Source: Stenotrophomonas sp. 169
GTDB lineage: Bacteria; Pseudomonadota; Gammaproteobacteria; Xanthomonadales; Xanthomonadaceae
Assembly: GCF_014621775.1 (NCBI RefSeq)
Contig: NZ_CP061204.1
Coordinates: 392,501 to 456,500, forward strand
DNA length: 64,000 nt
Direction: 5' to 3'
The position numbers were made by a program, and so were the translations under genes. Shown here in pieces: positions 1 through 11,109 of the stretch; position 1 is the first letter of the stretch; each line of letters begins with the position of its first letter. The notes below the pieces were generated by a model that was not told the DNA's origin, did not search any database, and worked only from the letters and a program-made list of their open reading frames with translations.

Positions 1-2391
<2,391 letters not shown>

Positions 2392-2564
2392 ATAACCTCA
2401 AGTTGCCTTGGCCGACATGACATGTCGATAGATCCAAGTGCACGCTACGTCACAAGACCAAACGAGAGGCAGGCGCTGTAGGCGCGTCTCTTTGTAAAGC
2501 AGGGCACTAACGTGCCCCGCTCCCTGCAAAGATACGACGACCCGCGGCGACACTCCAAACGCCT

Positions 2565-2680
2565 CCCTGGTGAAATTAGCGCTATGGAACCACCCGATCC
2601 CATCCCGAACTCGGAAGTGAAACGTAGCTGCGCCGATGGTAGTGTGGCTCAAGCCATGCGAGAGTAGGTCATCGCCAGGG
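2565..2680 (+). rRNA. rrf: 5S ribosomal RNA, copy 1
   Basis: A 116-nt 5S rRNA. The 5' end CCCTGGTG pairs with the 3' end CGCCAGGG to form helix I, and the core CCGATCCCATCCCGAACTCG is the standard loop B/C sequence. It lies about 170 nt after the 23S end, as expected for the distal part of an rrn operon, and is followed at once by a strong terminator. Confidence 0.96.
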
Positions 2681-2691
2681 TTTATACCCCG

Positions 2692-2727
2692 AAAACCCCG
2701 TTGCTCATGCAACGGGGTTTTCTTTTT
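2692..2727 (+). terminator. Rho-independent terminator after 5S copy 1
   Basis: An AACCCCGTTG / CAACGGGGTT stem with a short CTCATG loop, followed by a T-rich run. It would end the rRNA transcript before the second 5S gene. Confidence 0.85.
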
Positions 2728-2834
2728 ATGTAGGTACATGCTTTTTCGTACCTGCCGCCCAAGGGCAAGAACGTGAGCTGCGCTTATGCGCGTCCCCCGC
2801 AAGGGCACGCCGCAACGCGACGCTCCAACCGTCT

Positions 2835-2950
2835 CCCTGGTGAAATTAGCGCTATGGAACCACCCGATCCCATCCCGAACTCGGAAGTGAAACGTAGCTG
2901 CGCCGATGGTAGTGTGGCTCAAGCCATGCGAGAGTAGGTCATCGCCAGGG
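2835..2950 (+). rRNA. rrf: 5S ribosomal RNA, copy 2 (tandem duplicate)
   Basis: A second complete 116-nt 5S gene. I see no base differences from copy 1 within the mature region. About 20 bp of similar sequence upstream (GCGACGCTCCAACCG here, GCGACACTCCAAACG in copy 1) is shared, so the duplication included some leader. The spacer between the copies contains a complete terminator, so this copy needs read-through or its own promoter; I could not identify a convincing one. Confidence 0.95.
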
Positions 2951-2960
2951 TTTAAAACCG

Positions 2961-2995
2961 AAAACCCCGCTGCTCACGCAGCGGGGTTTTTTTTA
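2961..2995 (+). terminator. Rho-independent terminator after 5S copy 2
   Basis: AACCCCGCTGC / GCAGCGGGGTT stem followed by eight T residues. It differs in stem sequence from the terminator after copy 1. Confidence 0.88.
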
Positions 2996-3005
2996 TGCGC
3001 GGCGC

Positions 3006-3072
3006 GGTAGTGACGGCCGCTGGCCGTCAACTGCCTGCCGCTGCGCTCGCCGAGCGTGGCTCGGCGCTACCG
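3006..3072. repeat. SMAG-type REP pair downstream of rRNA operon
   Basis: Two GTAG-headed palindromes in opposite orientation. The first (3007-3029) has GACGGCC/GGCCGTC arms. The second (3049-3072) is inverted and has GCCGAGC/GCTCGGC arms, ending in CTACC. Both head types recur many times in this window. Confidence 0.8.
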
Positions 3073-3130
3073 GTGTGCGTTGGCACCGCAGGCATGGCGA
3101 TGTAGGGCGATCCCACGGGCGTCAGGCATC

Positions 3131-3162
3131 AAAAAAGCGGCGGCCTGCAGGCCGCCGCTTCT
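3131..3162 (-). terminator. Rho-independent terminator of the M28 peptidase gene
   Basis: GCGGCGGCC/GGCCGCCGC hairpin with six A residues on the left side, which become a U tract in the minus-strand transcript. It lies about 20 nt beyond the peptidase stop codon. Confidence 0.8.
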
Positions 3163-3182
3163 TCTGTGCATCACGCCAGACG

Positions 3183-4913
3183 TTACTTGGCAGCGGCTGC
3201 CGGCTTGCCCTTCATCATCTCGTCGCGGGCCGCCTTGAACGGGTTGCCCTCGTACCAGTTCGGCCAGCGGTCGCCCGCAGCAAGCTCCTTGCCGACACCA
3301 TGCAGCAACTGCAGGTCTTCCACGGTGCCGTCCAGCTTCCACGTCGCCGGATCGAACTCATCCTTCGGGCCGTGGTAGCGGTTGCGCCCGTAGTCCTCGG
3401 CCACCTTGCGGCCGGCCTCGACACCGCCCTCGCGCAGGTCTTCGCCCCCGTCGGCATACAACGCAGGCACGCCGGCCTTGGCGAAGTTGAAATGATCCGA
3501 ACGGAAGTAGAAACCGCTCTGCACCGCGCTCTCGCCATGCAGCGTACGGCCCTGCGCGGCAGCCAGCGGCTTCAGGATGTCTTCCAGCTCCGAGCTGCCG
3601 AAGCCGGTCACGGTCATGTCCTTCGCGCGGCCGGCCACCGACATCGCATCGATGTTGATCACACCGGCAATCTTGTCCAGCGGGAACGTCGGGTGGGCCA
3701 CGTAGTACTTCGAACCGAGCAGGCCGGACTCTTCCAGCGTCACCGCCAGGAACACCGCCGAACGCGCCGGCTTCGGGTCCTGATGCACCATCGCGTCGGC
3801 GACTTCCAGGATGCCGGCCACGCCGGTCGCGTTGTCCACCGCGCCGTTGTAGATGTTGTCGTCGGCCTCGCCTTCATGCTTGCCCAGGTGATCCCAATGC
3901 GCCATGTACAGCACCGCTTCGTCGGCGCGGCTGCTGCCCGGCAACACCCCCACCACGTTGCGCGAGGTTTTCTCCGCGGTCGTGCTCTTCAGGTCCACCG
4001 ACAGCTTGGCCTTCAGCGGCACCGGTTTGAAGCCACGCTTGTTGGCATCCTTGTAGGCTTGCGCCAGATCCAGGCCGGCACCGGCGAACAAGGCTTTCGC
4101 CGCGTCCGCACTCAGCCAGCCCTGGACCGGCAGGCGCGCGTCCGGATCGTCCTTGGCCGGCAGGTCGTACTGCGGACCCGCCCAGGAATTCTTCACCACG
4201 TCCCAGCCATACGACGCGCCGGCCGTGTCATGCACGATCAAGGCGGCAGCCGCACCCTTGCGGGCGGCTTCTTCGAACTTGTAGGTCCAGCGACCGTAGT
4301 AGGTCATGCGCTTGCCGTCGAACAGCTTGGCATCGTCGACATGGAACCCGGGATCGTTGACGAACATCACCACCGTCTTGCCTTTCCAGTCCTGGCCGGC
4401 GTAGTCGTTCCATTCCCGCTCCGGCGCATCCACGCCGTAGCCGACGAACACGATGTCACTGCCGTCGACCTTGACCTCGGTCTGACCGGTGCGGGTACCC
4501 ACTACCATGTCGGTCCCGAACTTCAGCTCGCTGGACTTGCCGGCCTGGTCGATCTTCAACGAGGTCGATTCGTCGGCCGTGGTCTCGGTCATCGCCACGT
4601 CCTGGAACCAGCTGTCGCCGTTGCCGGGCTGCAGGCCGATGCGCTGCATCTGGTCACGGATATAGTTGACCGTGAGCTCTTCACCCTTGCTGCCAGGGGC
4701 ACGTCCTTCGAACGCGTCGGAAGAAAGCGTCTTGACCAGTTCGGCGAAGTCGGCCGCATTGATCTCCGGCGAGAACGTGTGGGTGCTGGCAGCCGGGGCG
4801 GTGGTCGCAGTGGGCGCGGCCGGCGCCGCTGCGGCGGGCGCGGTGTCGTCGCCCTTGCAGGCGGTCAATGCCGCGGTGATGGCAAGGCAGAGCAGTAGGT
4901 TGCGGGGCATCAT
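3183..4913 (-). CDS. M28 family metallopeptidase lipoprotein
   Basis: A 576-residue zinc aminopeptidase-type protein anchored in the envelope. The N-terminus is a lipoprotein signal with the lipobox LTAC (Cys19), then an Ala/Pro-rich linker. A protease-associated (PA) domain occupies roughly residues 110-290 and the M28 catalytic domain follows. Metal and catalytic motifs are visible: AHWDHLG, the DNATGVAG segment, TLEESGLLGS with the paired glutamates, the INIDAMS aspartate and the RSDHFNFAKAGVP histidine. M28 enzymes of this layout remove N-terminal amino acids from peptides in the periplasm or outside the cell. It is a single gene with its own terminator and is convergent with the rRNA operon. 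An alternative start is the second Met codon. Family assignment is secure; the substrate is unknown. Confidence 0.9.
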   Translation of the reverse strand: MMPRNLLLCLAITAALTACKGDDTAPAAAAPAAPTATTAPAASTHTFSPEINAADFAELVKTLSSDAFEGRAPGSKGEELTVNYIRDQMQRIGLQPGNGDSWFQDVAMTETTADESTSLKIDQAGKSSELKFGTDMVVGTRTGQTEVKVDGSDIVFVGYGVDAPEREWNDYAGQDWKGKTVVMFVNDPGFHVDDAKLFDGKRMTYYGRWTYKFEEAARKGAAAALIVHDTAGASYGWDVVKNSWAGPQYDLPAKDDPDARLPVQGWLSADAAKALFAGAGLDLAQAYKDANKRGFKPVPLKAKLSVDLKSTTAEKTSRNVVGVLPGSSRADEAVLYMAHWDHLGKHEGEADDNIYNGAVDNATGVAGILEVADAMVHQDPKPARSAVFLAVTLEESGLLGSKYYVAHPTFPLDKIAGVINIDAMSVAGRAKDMTVTGFGSSELEDILKPLAAAQGRTLHGESAVQSGFYFRSDHFNFAKAGVPALYADGGEDLREGGVEAGRKVAEDYGRNRYHGPKDEFDPATWKLDGTVEDLQLLHGVGKELAAGDRWPNWYEGNPFKAARDEMMKGKPAAAAK

Positions 4914-4966
4914 CTAGGATCCTGCAGGGTAGGGGCGGGTCCCGCTCAGGCAGGCCCGGCATGGAA

Positions 4967-5629
4967 TCAATTTTCAGGCGCGGTATCGGTATCGAACGAT
5001 ACCGGCGTCGCGCCACTGACCGGACCGGTCGTCGCGCTGCGATGTACGTACAACAGCACGTCACGCTCGAACTGCAGCGGGCCCTTCACCACGGCATTCG
5101 GGCCGATGATGACGCGGGGCTTCCGGTTCGGGGTGAATGAAATGCTGAAGCTCGGCTTCTTGATCTGGATGCCGCCGTTGACCACCGACCCGACGCCCAC
5201 CGTGACATCCCCGTTGACGGTTTCAATGTCGCCCGCCAGCTGCGTTTCAACCAGGCCGATGCCACCGTTCACGGTTTCCACGCGGCCTTCGATCCGGCTG
5301 CGGCGGTCGGCGAAGATGCTTCCGTTGACGGTGGTGACGTTGCCGCGTGCGATCACGCCGCCGGCCAGGCGAACGCCGCCGTTGACGGTCGCGATGCCGC
5401 CGGTGCGCGCTCCTTCGCCGACCTTGATGGTGCCGTTCACGGTCTCGATGTCGCCGGTTTCCACGCCATCGTCTACGCGGATGCTGCCGTTGACCGTGTC
5501 CAGATCACCGTAGCGCTGACCGGAGGTGGCAGTGATGCTGCCGTTGACCTTGCTGATGTCTTCCTGCGCGAGCGCCGGTGTGGCAGCCGCCGCGAGGGCA
5601 AGCAGCAAGGCGAGGGATCGTGCGTTCAT
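4967..5629 (-). CDS. Secreted VNG-repeat protein, probable beta-helix or adhesin-like fold
   Basis: A 220-residue protein with a signal peptide (MNARSLALLLALAAAATPA, cleaved near ALAQ). The mature part repeats a TVNG core about eight times with a period of 17-19 residues (KVNG, DTVNG, ETVNG, ATVNG, TTVNG, ETVNG, ETVNG, VVNG), each followed by a short beta strand and glycines. This resembles DUF4097/bactofilin-like right-handed beta-solenoids. The start at 5629 is chosen over a longer reading frame because AAGGA precedes it and it gives a clean signal peptide. It diverges from the EnvC-like gene with only 55 bp between the start codons. Function is unknown; a structural or surface role is an inference. 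Confidence 0.7.
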   Translation of the reverse strand: MNARSLALLLALAAAATPALAQEDISKVNGSITATSGQRYGDLDTVNGSIRVDDGVETGDIETVNGTIKVGEGARTGGIATVNGGVRLAGGVIARGNVTTVNGSIFADRRSRIEGRVETVNGGIGLVETQLAGDIETVNGDVTVGVGSVVNGGIQIKKPSFSISFTPNRKPRVIIGPNAVVKGPLQFERDVLLYVHRSATTGPVSGATPVSFDTDTAPEN

Positions 5630-5684
5630 GGCGGTTCCTTGTGTGGCACATGCGGCTGGCAGGCCGCCCGGCAAAGATGTCACC

Positions 5685-7037
5685 ATGCTGCACCAGAAAC
5701 CGCATCTGCCTGAAGTCACTGGAACGCTCTTGCGCGACAACGCCTTTCACTCACGCATCGCTAACACCCGCGCCTGCCTGCTGGCGTGCGGCGCGCTGCT
5801 GGCCCTGTCTGCCGGGCTGATGCCGGTGGCGCCGGTCCATGCGCAGTCCACCCGAGAGGCCGAACGCAAGCTGCAGAAACTGCGTACCGAACTGAAGGGC
5901 GTTGCGCAGGAGCGGCAGCAGCTGGACAGCCAGCGCGACCAGGCCAGCCGCCAACTGCGCGAAATGGACGAGAAGGTGGCGCGTACCGGGCGCACGTTGG
6001 CGCAGACCGAAGCCGCGCTGCAGGAGCAGAACACGGCGCTGGCCGGTCTGGAGAAGCGGCGTGGGGATCTGCAGGGCAGCCTGCAGCAGCAGCGCAAGGA
6101 ACTGGCCGGCTTGCTGCGTGGGGCGTATCGCTTGGGCAACCATGCACCGCTGAAGCTGTTGCTCTCGCAGGACACCGTGGCCGATGGCAACCGCTCGCTC
6201 GCGTATCACCGGTACCTGCAGCGCGAACGCAGCCAGCGGATCCATGACATCACCGCCGACCTGAAGGAGCTGGACACCCTGCAGGGACAGATCAGCGCGC
6301 GGCAGGCAGAGCTGCAGGGCACGCGCCAGCAGCAGAAACAGCAGGCCACGGCGTTGGTCAACGATCGCCGTGATCGCGAGCGCGCGGTTGCCGCGCTCGA
6401 CGAGCGCTTCAAGGACCGCAGCGAACGCGAGAAAGCCCTCGGCAAGGATGCCAAGGCGCTGGAAACCCTGCTTGCGAACCTGCGTGCGGCCGCCGCGCGT
6501 GCGGAGGCGGAGCGCCGTGCCGCCGCCCGTCGGGTCGCAGCGGAAAAAGCGGCCGAAAAAGCCGCCGCCGATCGTGCCGTCGCCGAAGGTCGCCCCGCAC
6601 CGCCACCGCGCGCGACCAAGGTTCCGCCGGCCGTGGCCTCGGCCCCCGCGCCGAAGGTCGGTGGCCTGGGCTGGCCGCTCTCCGGCAATCTGCTGGCGCG
6701 CTATGGCGGCAAGCTGCCCGACGGACGCACCAGCAGCGGTGTACTGATCGGCGCTGCTGCCGGCACCACGGTCACCGCCGTGGCCGATGGCACGGTCGTG
6801 TTTTCCGACTGGATGACCGGCTACGGCATGATCCTGATCGTCGATCACGGCAATGGCTACATGAGCCTGTACGCACACAACGACACGTTGCTGAAGGACG
6901 CCGGTGCGGCGGTCAAGCGCGGCGACGCGCTGGCCAAGGTCGGCAATTCCGGCGGTCAGGGCGTATCGGCGCTGTACTTCGAACTGCGGCGCGGTGGGCA
7001 GCCGGTGAACCCGGACAGCTGGTTGCAGCGACGCTGA
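5685..7037 (+). CDS. envC: EnvC-like murein hydrolase activator (degenerate LytM/M23 domain)
   Basis: A 450-residue periplasmic protein. After an N-terminal signal/anchor (hydrophobic stretch LLACGALLALSAGLMPVAP) comes a long Lys/Gln/Arg-rich coiled coil from about residue 55 to 280, a Pro/Ala linker, and a C-terminal LytM domain from about 325. The metal-binding positions of active LytM enzymes are missing: the segment GRTSSGVLIG lacks the zinc His/Asp and the final motif reads LYFELRRGG. This is the pattern of EnvC, which does not cut peptidoglycan itself but activates amidases at the division septum. It is followed 128 bp later by the S41 protease, an arrangement also seen in pseudomonads. 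Longer upstream frames were rejected because they overlap the divergent gene. The start codon lacks a strong ribosome binding site. Confidence 0.85.
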   Translation: MLHQKPHLPEVTGTLLRDNAFHSRIANTRACLLACGALLALSAGLMPVAPVHAQSTREAERKLQKLRTELKGVAQERQQLDSQRDQASRQLREMDEKVARTGRTLAQTEAALQEQNTALAGLEKRRGDLQGSLQQQRKELAGLLRGAYRLGNHAPLKLLLSQDTVADGNRSLAYHRYLQRERSQRIHDITADLKELDTLQGQISARQAELQGTRQQQKQQATALVNDRRDRERAVAALDERFKDRSEREKALGKDAKALETLLANLRAAAARAEAERRAAARRVAAEKAAEKAAADRAVAEGRPAPPPRATKVPPAVASAPAPKVGGLGWPLSGNLLARYGGKLPDGRTSSGVLIGAAAGTTVTAVADGTVVFSDWMTGYGMILIVDHGNGYMSLYAHNDTLLKDAGAAVKRGDALAKVGNSGGQGVSALYFELRRGGQPVNPDSWLQRR

Positions 7038-7165
7038 ACCGTAGTCGTTCGCAGCGGTAGGCATGTCAACGGGAATTTACCGGCGGGTAACGCATAATCG
7101 GGCGCTGCAACGGTCGTGCACGCATTCCAGCGGCGCATCCGTCACCGATCCCCCAGGAGTGCTTC

Positions 7166-8587
7166 ATGCGTGTAGCCCGAACCGCCACCCTGCTGCTGGC
7201 CCTGCTGCCTTCGCTTGCGTTGGCGCAGCAACCGGCAGCCGTCCCCGCCAGTGACGCCAGTGCGGCCAACAACGAGGAAGCCGCGACGTCGAAGGTGCCG
7301 CTGGAGGAAATCCGGCGTTTCGTGGCGGTGTACAACGCGGTACGTGCAGCGTACGTGGATCCGGTGGATGACAAGAAGCTCATGCAGGACGCGGTACGTG
7401 GCCTGTTGCTGGACCTGGACCCGCACAGCACCTACTTCGGCAAGGAAGACGCCGAAGCCTTCGACGAGCAGGCCAATGGCGCTTACGAAGGCATTGGGGT
7501 GGAGCTGCAGCAGCAGCCGGACAACAGCAGCCTGAAGATCATTTCGCCGATCGACGACACGCCGGCCGCCCGCGCAGGCATCCTCGCCGGCGACCTCATC
7601 ATCGCCATCGACGGCAAGCCGATCAGTGCCATCAAGGCCAGCGAACCGCTGCGTGGCGTCGCCGGCAGCAAGGTCGTGCTGACCATCGTGCGCGACGGCA
7701 AGCCCAAGCCCTTCGATGTCACCTTGGCGCGCGAAACGATCCGGGTCACCAGCGTGCGCAGCCGCATGCTCGAGCCGGGCTACGGCTACATCCGCCTGAG
7801 CACCTTCCAGGCCGACACCGGTGCGGATTTCCAGAAGCACGTGCGCCAGTTGTCCAAGCAGGCCGGTGGCCAGCTGAAGGGCCTGGTATTGGATCTGCGC
7901 AGCAATCCTGGCGGCCTGTTGACCGCCGCGGTGCAGGTCGCCGATGACTTGCTGGAGAAGGGCAACATCGTCAGCACGCGTGGCCGCATCAGCATCAGCG
8001 ATGCGCGTTTCGATGCCACCCCGGGCGACCTGTTGAAGGGCGCGCCGGTGATGGTGCTGGTGGATGCGGGTTCGGCCAGTGCTTCCGAAGTGCTGGCGGG
8101 CGCGCTGCGCGACAACCAGCGGGCCCGGGTGATCGGCAGCCGCACGTTCGGCAAGGGGTCGGTGCAGACCGTGCTGCCGCTGGACAATGGCGATTCAGTG
8201 AAGCTGACCACCGCGCGTTACTTCACGCCGAGCGGCAAGTCGATCCAGGCCACCGGCATCGTGCCCGAAGTGGAACTGAAGCCCGCACCGGTGGAAGGCG
8301 AAGAGGCCCTGCCCGCCAGCCTGACCGACTTCAGTGAAGCCACGCTGCCGGGTCACCTGCATGGTGATGCCGAAGGCGAAGAAGGCTACCAGGCAGGCGA
8401 CGTACTGCCCGGCGACGGCCCGATCAACGACGCACTGGCCGAGCTCAAGCAGCCCGGCTCGGTCGCCGCGCGGCTGAAGGCCGAAGCCGCGAAGGCCCCG
8501 CCCAAGCCAGCCGCCGAAGCCAAGTCGGAAGCGAAGCCGGAAGCAAAGCCGGATGCAAAGCCCACGGAGCCGCCGGTCAAACCCTGA
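7166..8587 (+). CDS. ctpA: S41 family C-terminal processing protease (CtpA-like)
   Basis: A 473-residue periplasmic protease that trims C-terminal tails of envelope proteins. It has a signal peptide (cleaved near ALAQQ), an N-terminal helical region, a PDZ domain around residues 110-190 (YEGIGVEL ... GILAGDLI), and the S41 core. The Ser-Lys dyad is Ser305 in GSASASE and Lys330 in FGKGSV, with the 25-residue spacing typical of CtpA/Prc enzymes. The C-terminal 70 residues are low-complexity Lys/Pro/Ala with AKPEAK-type repeats. AGGAG precedes the ATG at a good distance. In related bacteria Ctp proteases regulate cell-wall hydrolases, which fits the envC neighbour. Confidence 0.92.
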   Translation: MRVARTATLLLALLPSLALAQQPAAVPASDASAANNEEAATSKVPLEEIRRFVAVYNAVRAAYVDPVDDKKLMQDAVRGLLLDLDPHSTYFGKEDAEAFDEQANGAYEGIGVELQQQPDNSSLKIISPIDDTPAARAGILAGDLIIAIDGKPISAIKASEPLRGVAGSKVVLTIVRDGKPKPFDVTLARETIRVTSVRSRMLEPGYGYIRLSTFQADTGADFQKHVRQLSKQAGGQLKGLVLDLRSNPGGLLTAAVQVADDLLEKGNIVSTRGRISISDARFDATPGDLLKGAPVMVLVDAGSASASEVLAGALRDNQRARVIGSRTFGKGSVQTVLPLDNGDSVKLTTARYFTPSGKSIQATGIVPEVELKPAPVEGEEALPASLTDFSEATLPGHLHGDAEGEEGYQAGDVLPGDGPINDALAELKQPGSVAARLKAEAAKAPPKPAAEAKSEAKPEAKPDAKPTEPPVKP

Positions 8588-8763
8588 TCACGGCGACGCC
8601 GCCCCCGGTAGCGCCGAAGGCAGCGGCAGGAGCCGCTGCCAACGTCGCTTGCGACGGCCCGCAGGGTGCCGGTCAGGACGACCGGCATAGCCATGCTCGG
8701 CGAGCGCAGCGGACGGAGCAGATCCGGCGGCCAGCGGCCGCCACACCCACCCGCCGCGACGCG

Positions 8764-9456
8764 TCAGAATCCCTGACGCTTGCGCAGCCTGCGCGCGATC
8801 GCCGCGCGTACGTACACCCCGTACAACACCCCGAACCCGAAGCCGGCGATGTGCGCCCACCACGCCACCATGCCGAAGCTCGGCCCGATGTGTGCGAACA
8901 CCACCTGCAGCACCGCCCACACGCCGATCAGCAGATACGCCGGGGCCCGCACGAACTCCAGGAACAGCCCCAGCGGGATCACCACGCCCAGGCGCGCGCC
9001 GGGGAACAGCGCCAGGTAGGTGCCGATCAACGCCGACACCGCGCCGCTGGCGCCGATGATGATCTGGTCCGGCGTGCCCATCGTGTAGACCGCGGTCAGG
9101 TTGGCGAAGGCCCCACCGAACAGGAACAGCAGGATCAAGCGCCACGGTCCCAGCACCCGCTCGGCAGGCAGGCCGAAGATCAGCAGGAACACCAGGTTGC
9201 CCAGCAGGTGGGACCAGTCCGCGTGCAGGAACAGCGCGGTGAACAGGCGCAGCACGCTGCCGTCCTTGAACGTGGCCCACCAGTCCAGCGGCCGCACCAG
9301 ACCCGCCGATAGGGCGCCCCAGTCCATCCACAGGCTGCTGCGCGCCTCGTGCGGGCGCGAGATCGACCACAGGAACGCGATCCAGAGGGCGGCGAACAGC
9401 AGGGGGGTAGCCCAGCGGACGGCAGCTTTCCGGCGCGAGGGGAGCGAAAGGAACAT
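8764..9456 (-). CDS. Rhomboid family intramembrane serine protease
   Basis: A 230-residue polytopic membrane protein with about six helices. The catalytic dyad is visible: Ser137 in GASG and His202 in WWAHIAGF. The HADWSHLLGN motif in the second helix is the conserved rhomboid L1/TM2 signature. Rhomboids cut membrane proteins inside the bilayer. It stands alone between ctpA (convergent) and fadL (divergent). The 170-bp stretch to ctpA carries GC-rich inverted repeats but no clear terminator. The substrate cannot be deduced. Confidence 0.9.
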   Translation of the reverse strand: MFLSLPSRRKAAVRWATPLLFAALWIAFLWSISRPHEARSSLWMDWGALSAGLVRPLDWWATFKDGSVLRLFTALFLHADWSHLLGNLVFLLIFGLPAERVLGPWRLILLFLFGGAFANLTAVYTMGTPDQIIIGASGAVSALIGTYLALFPGARLGVVIPLGLFLEFVRAPAYLLIGVWAVLQVVFAHIGPSFGMVAWWAHIAGFGFGVLYGVYVRAAIARRLRKRQGF

Positions 9457-9537
9457 GGCGGCAAGCGTATCCCGTCGGCGCCCTCATCGCGCGCCTCGTA
9501 TTCAGATTTCAGGGTGGAAAAAGCACCCTATCTGTTA

Positions 9538-9584
9538 TTGTTTCATTAACTCGTCTGGGTGATACTCGCATACGGCGTCGTATG
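9538..9584 (+). promoter_or_regulatory. Predicted fadL promoter with palindrome at the start site
   Basis: TTGTTT at 9538-9543 and GATACT at 9561-9566 are separated by 17 bp, a good sigma-70 pair. Directly after, at 9569-9584, is the perfect inverted repeat CATACG-GCGT-CGTATG. A repressor bound there would cover the expected transcription start. The leader to the fadL ATG would be about 105 nt and contains GGAG just before the start codon. No regulator is assigned. Confidence 0.5.
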
Positions 9585-9679
9585 TCGGGAGGGGAATCCG
9601 GCGCGTCCTGGAGGGCCTTGGCCTAAGGGGGACGCAGGCGCATGCAGAGCAAACAACCGCTTTCCGGAGAGATAAAACG

Positions 9680-11023
9680 ATGCAAACCGCTTCTACTTTT
9701 GCCCGCATTTCGATGCTGGCCGTCGGCATTGCCGGCGTACTGGCTGCCACCGATGCGAACGCTGCGGCGTTCCAGCTGGCGGAAAAGAGTGCCAAGGGCC
9801 TGGGCCGTGCCTTCGCCGGTTCGGGCAGCGCCGAGGGTGATGCCTCGATCATCGCCGCCAACCCGGCCGGCATGCGCCAGCTGGATGGCCGCGTGGTCCA
9901 GGGCGACCTGAGCGCGATCAGCTTCAAGGCCGAGTTCGAAGGCTCCGGCCGCAAGCCGACCGGCGCCCCGCAGACCGGTGGTGATGGCGGCGACGCCGGC
10001 ATGATCGCGCCGGTCCCGGCCGCGTACTTCCACATGCCGGTCGGCGAAAAGGCCCACTTCGGCGTCTCCCTGACCGCACCGTTCGGCTTCAAGACCGACT
10101 ACGACGCAGGCTGGGTGGGTCGCTACAGCGGCCTGAAGACCGACCTGAAGGCGATCGACCTCGGCTTCGCGATGTCCTACGACGTCAACCCGTATGTGTC
10201 GTTCGGCGCATCGGTGTTCGTTGAGCACCTGACCATCGAACTGAGCAACAACATCGACTTCGGCACCGCGCTGGCCCAGTCCCGCGTTCCGGGCTTCGCG
10301 CCGGGCAGCGCCGATGGCAAGCTGACCGTGGAAGGCGACAACAACGCGGTCGGTTGGACCGTCGGCGGTCTGTTCAGCCTCGATGAGAACACTCACATCG
10401 GCCTGAGCTACCGTTCCAAGGTCGAGCACAAGATCACCGGCGGCGACGCCACCTTCGATGTGCCGCCCAATGCAGCGGCCGTGCTGGCCGTGGCCCAGCC
10501 GGGTCGTTTCACCGACACCAGCGGCCGCGCGACGGTGACCCTGCCGGCGTCGGCCACGCTGAGCGTGACCCACAACATCAACGATCGCTGGACCGTGATG
10601 GGTGACGTCACCCGTACCGCGTGGTCCACCGCGTTCGACCAGGTGACCATCGACTACGCGTCGGCGCAGCCGGATTCGGTGCTGGACTTCGGCTACCGCG
10701 ACACCACCTTCGTGTCGCTGGGTACCGACTTCAAGCTCAGCGATACCATCACCCTGCGCGGTGGTGTGGCACTGGACCAGACCCCGACCACCGACGCGCA
10801 CCGCGATGTCCGCGTGCCGGATACCAGCCGCAAGTGGCTGTCGGTCGGTCTGGGCTGGAACCCGTCGGAAAACGTCGAGTACAACTTCGGCTACACCCAC
10901 CTGTTGACCAGCGATCCGAACGTGTTCGTGTCGCCGACCACCAACAACCAGGGCAACTCGCTGACCGGCAAGTACAAGGTCCGTGGCGACGTGCTGGCCG
11001 CTTCGATGCAGTACAAGTTCTGA
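9680..11023 (+). CDS. fadL: FadL/OmpP1 family long-chain fatty acid outer membrane channel
   Basis: A 447-residue outer membrane beta-barrel. A signal peptide is followed by AFQLAEKSAKGLGRAF and the N-terminal plug containing NPAG, both hallmarks of the FadL family, and the protein ends in a typical barrel strand with terminal Phe (SMQYKF). FadL proteins let long-chain fatty acids and other hydrophobic molecules into the outer membrane. It is monocistronic, with its own promoter upstream and a strong terminator downstream. GGAGAG lies about 10 nt before the ATG. Confidence 0.92.
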   Translation: MQTASTFARISMLAVGIAGVLAATDANAAAFQLAEKSAKGLGRAFAGSGSAEGDASIIAANPAGMRQLDGRVVQGDLSAISFKAEFEGSGRKPTGAPQTGGDGGDAGMIAPVPAAYFHMPVGEKAHFGVSLTAPFGFKTDYDAGWVGRYSGLKTDLKAIDLGFAMSYDVNPYVSFGASVFVEHLTIELSNNIDFGTALAQSRVPGFAPGSADGKLTVEGDNNAVGWTVGGLFSLDENTHIGLSYRSKVEHKITGGDATFDVPPNAAAVLAVAQPGRFTDTSGRATVTLPASATLSVTHNINDRWTVMGDVTRTAWSTAFDQVTIDYASAQPDSVLDFGYRDTTFVSLGTDFKLSDTITLRGGVALDQTPTTDAHRDVRVPDTSRKWLSVGLGWNPSENVEYNFGYTHLLTSDPNVFVSPTTNNQGNSLTGKYKVRGDVLAASMQYKF

Positions 11024-11057
11024 TTTCACGCCGCAACGCGTGAGCGCAGTACGAAGG

Positions 11058-11082
11058 AGCCCCGCGCAAGCGGGGCTTTTTC
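11058..11082 (+). terminator. Rho-independent terminator of fadL
   Basis: AGCCCCG/CGGGGCT stem with a CGCAAG loop followed by TTTTT, 35 nt after the fadL stop codon. Confidence 0.88.
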
Positions 11083-11109
11083 GTTTCCGCGATGCCACTA
11101 GACTGGGCC

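Noticed and set aside
2398..2922. 174-codon minus-strand reading frame with an internal repeat
   Set aside because: The internal repeat is simply the two 5S rRNA genes read backwards.
3075..4898. 607-codon plus-strand reading frame opposite the M28 peptidase gene
   Set aside because: It is the antisense shadow of a gene with clear catalytic motifs; the product is His/Arg/Gly-rich with no recognisable domain, as expected from a high-GC opposite strand.
5685..7037. Active M23 endopeptidase
   Set aside because: The zinc ligands of active LytM domains are replaced, so an EnvC-type activator is more likely than an enzyme.
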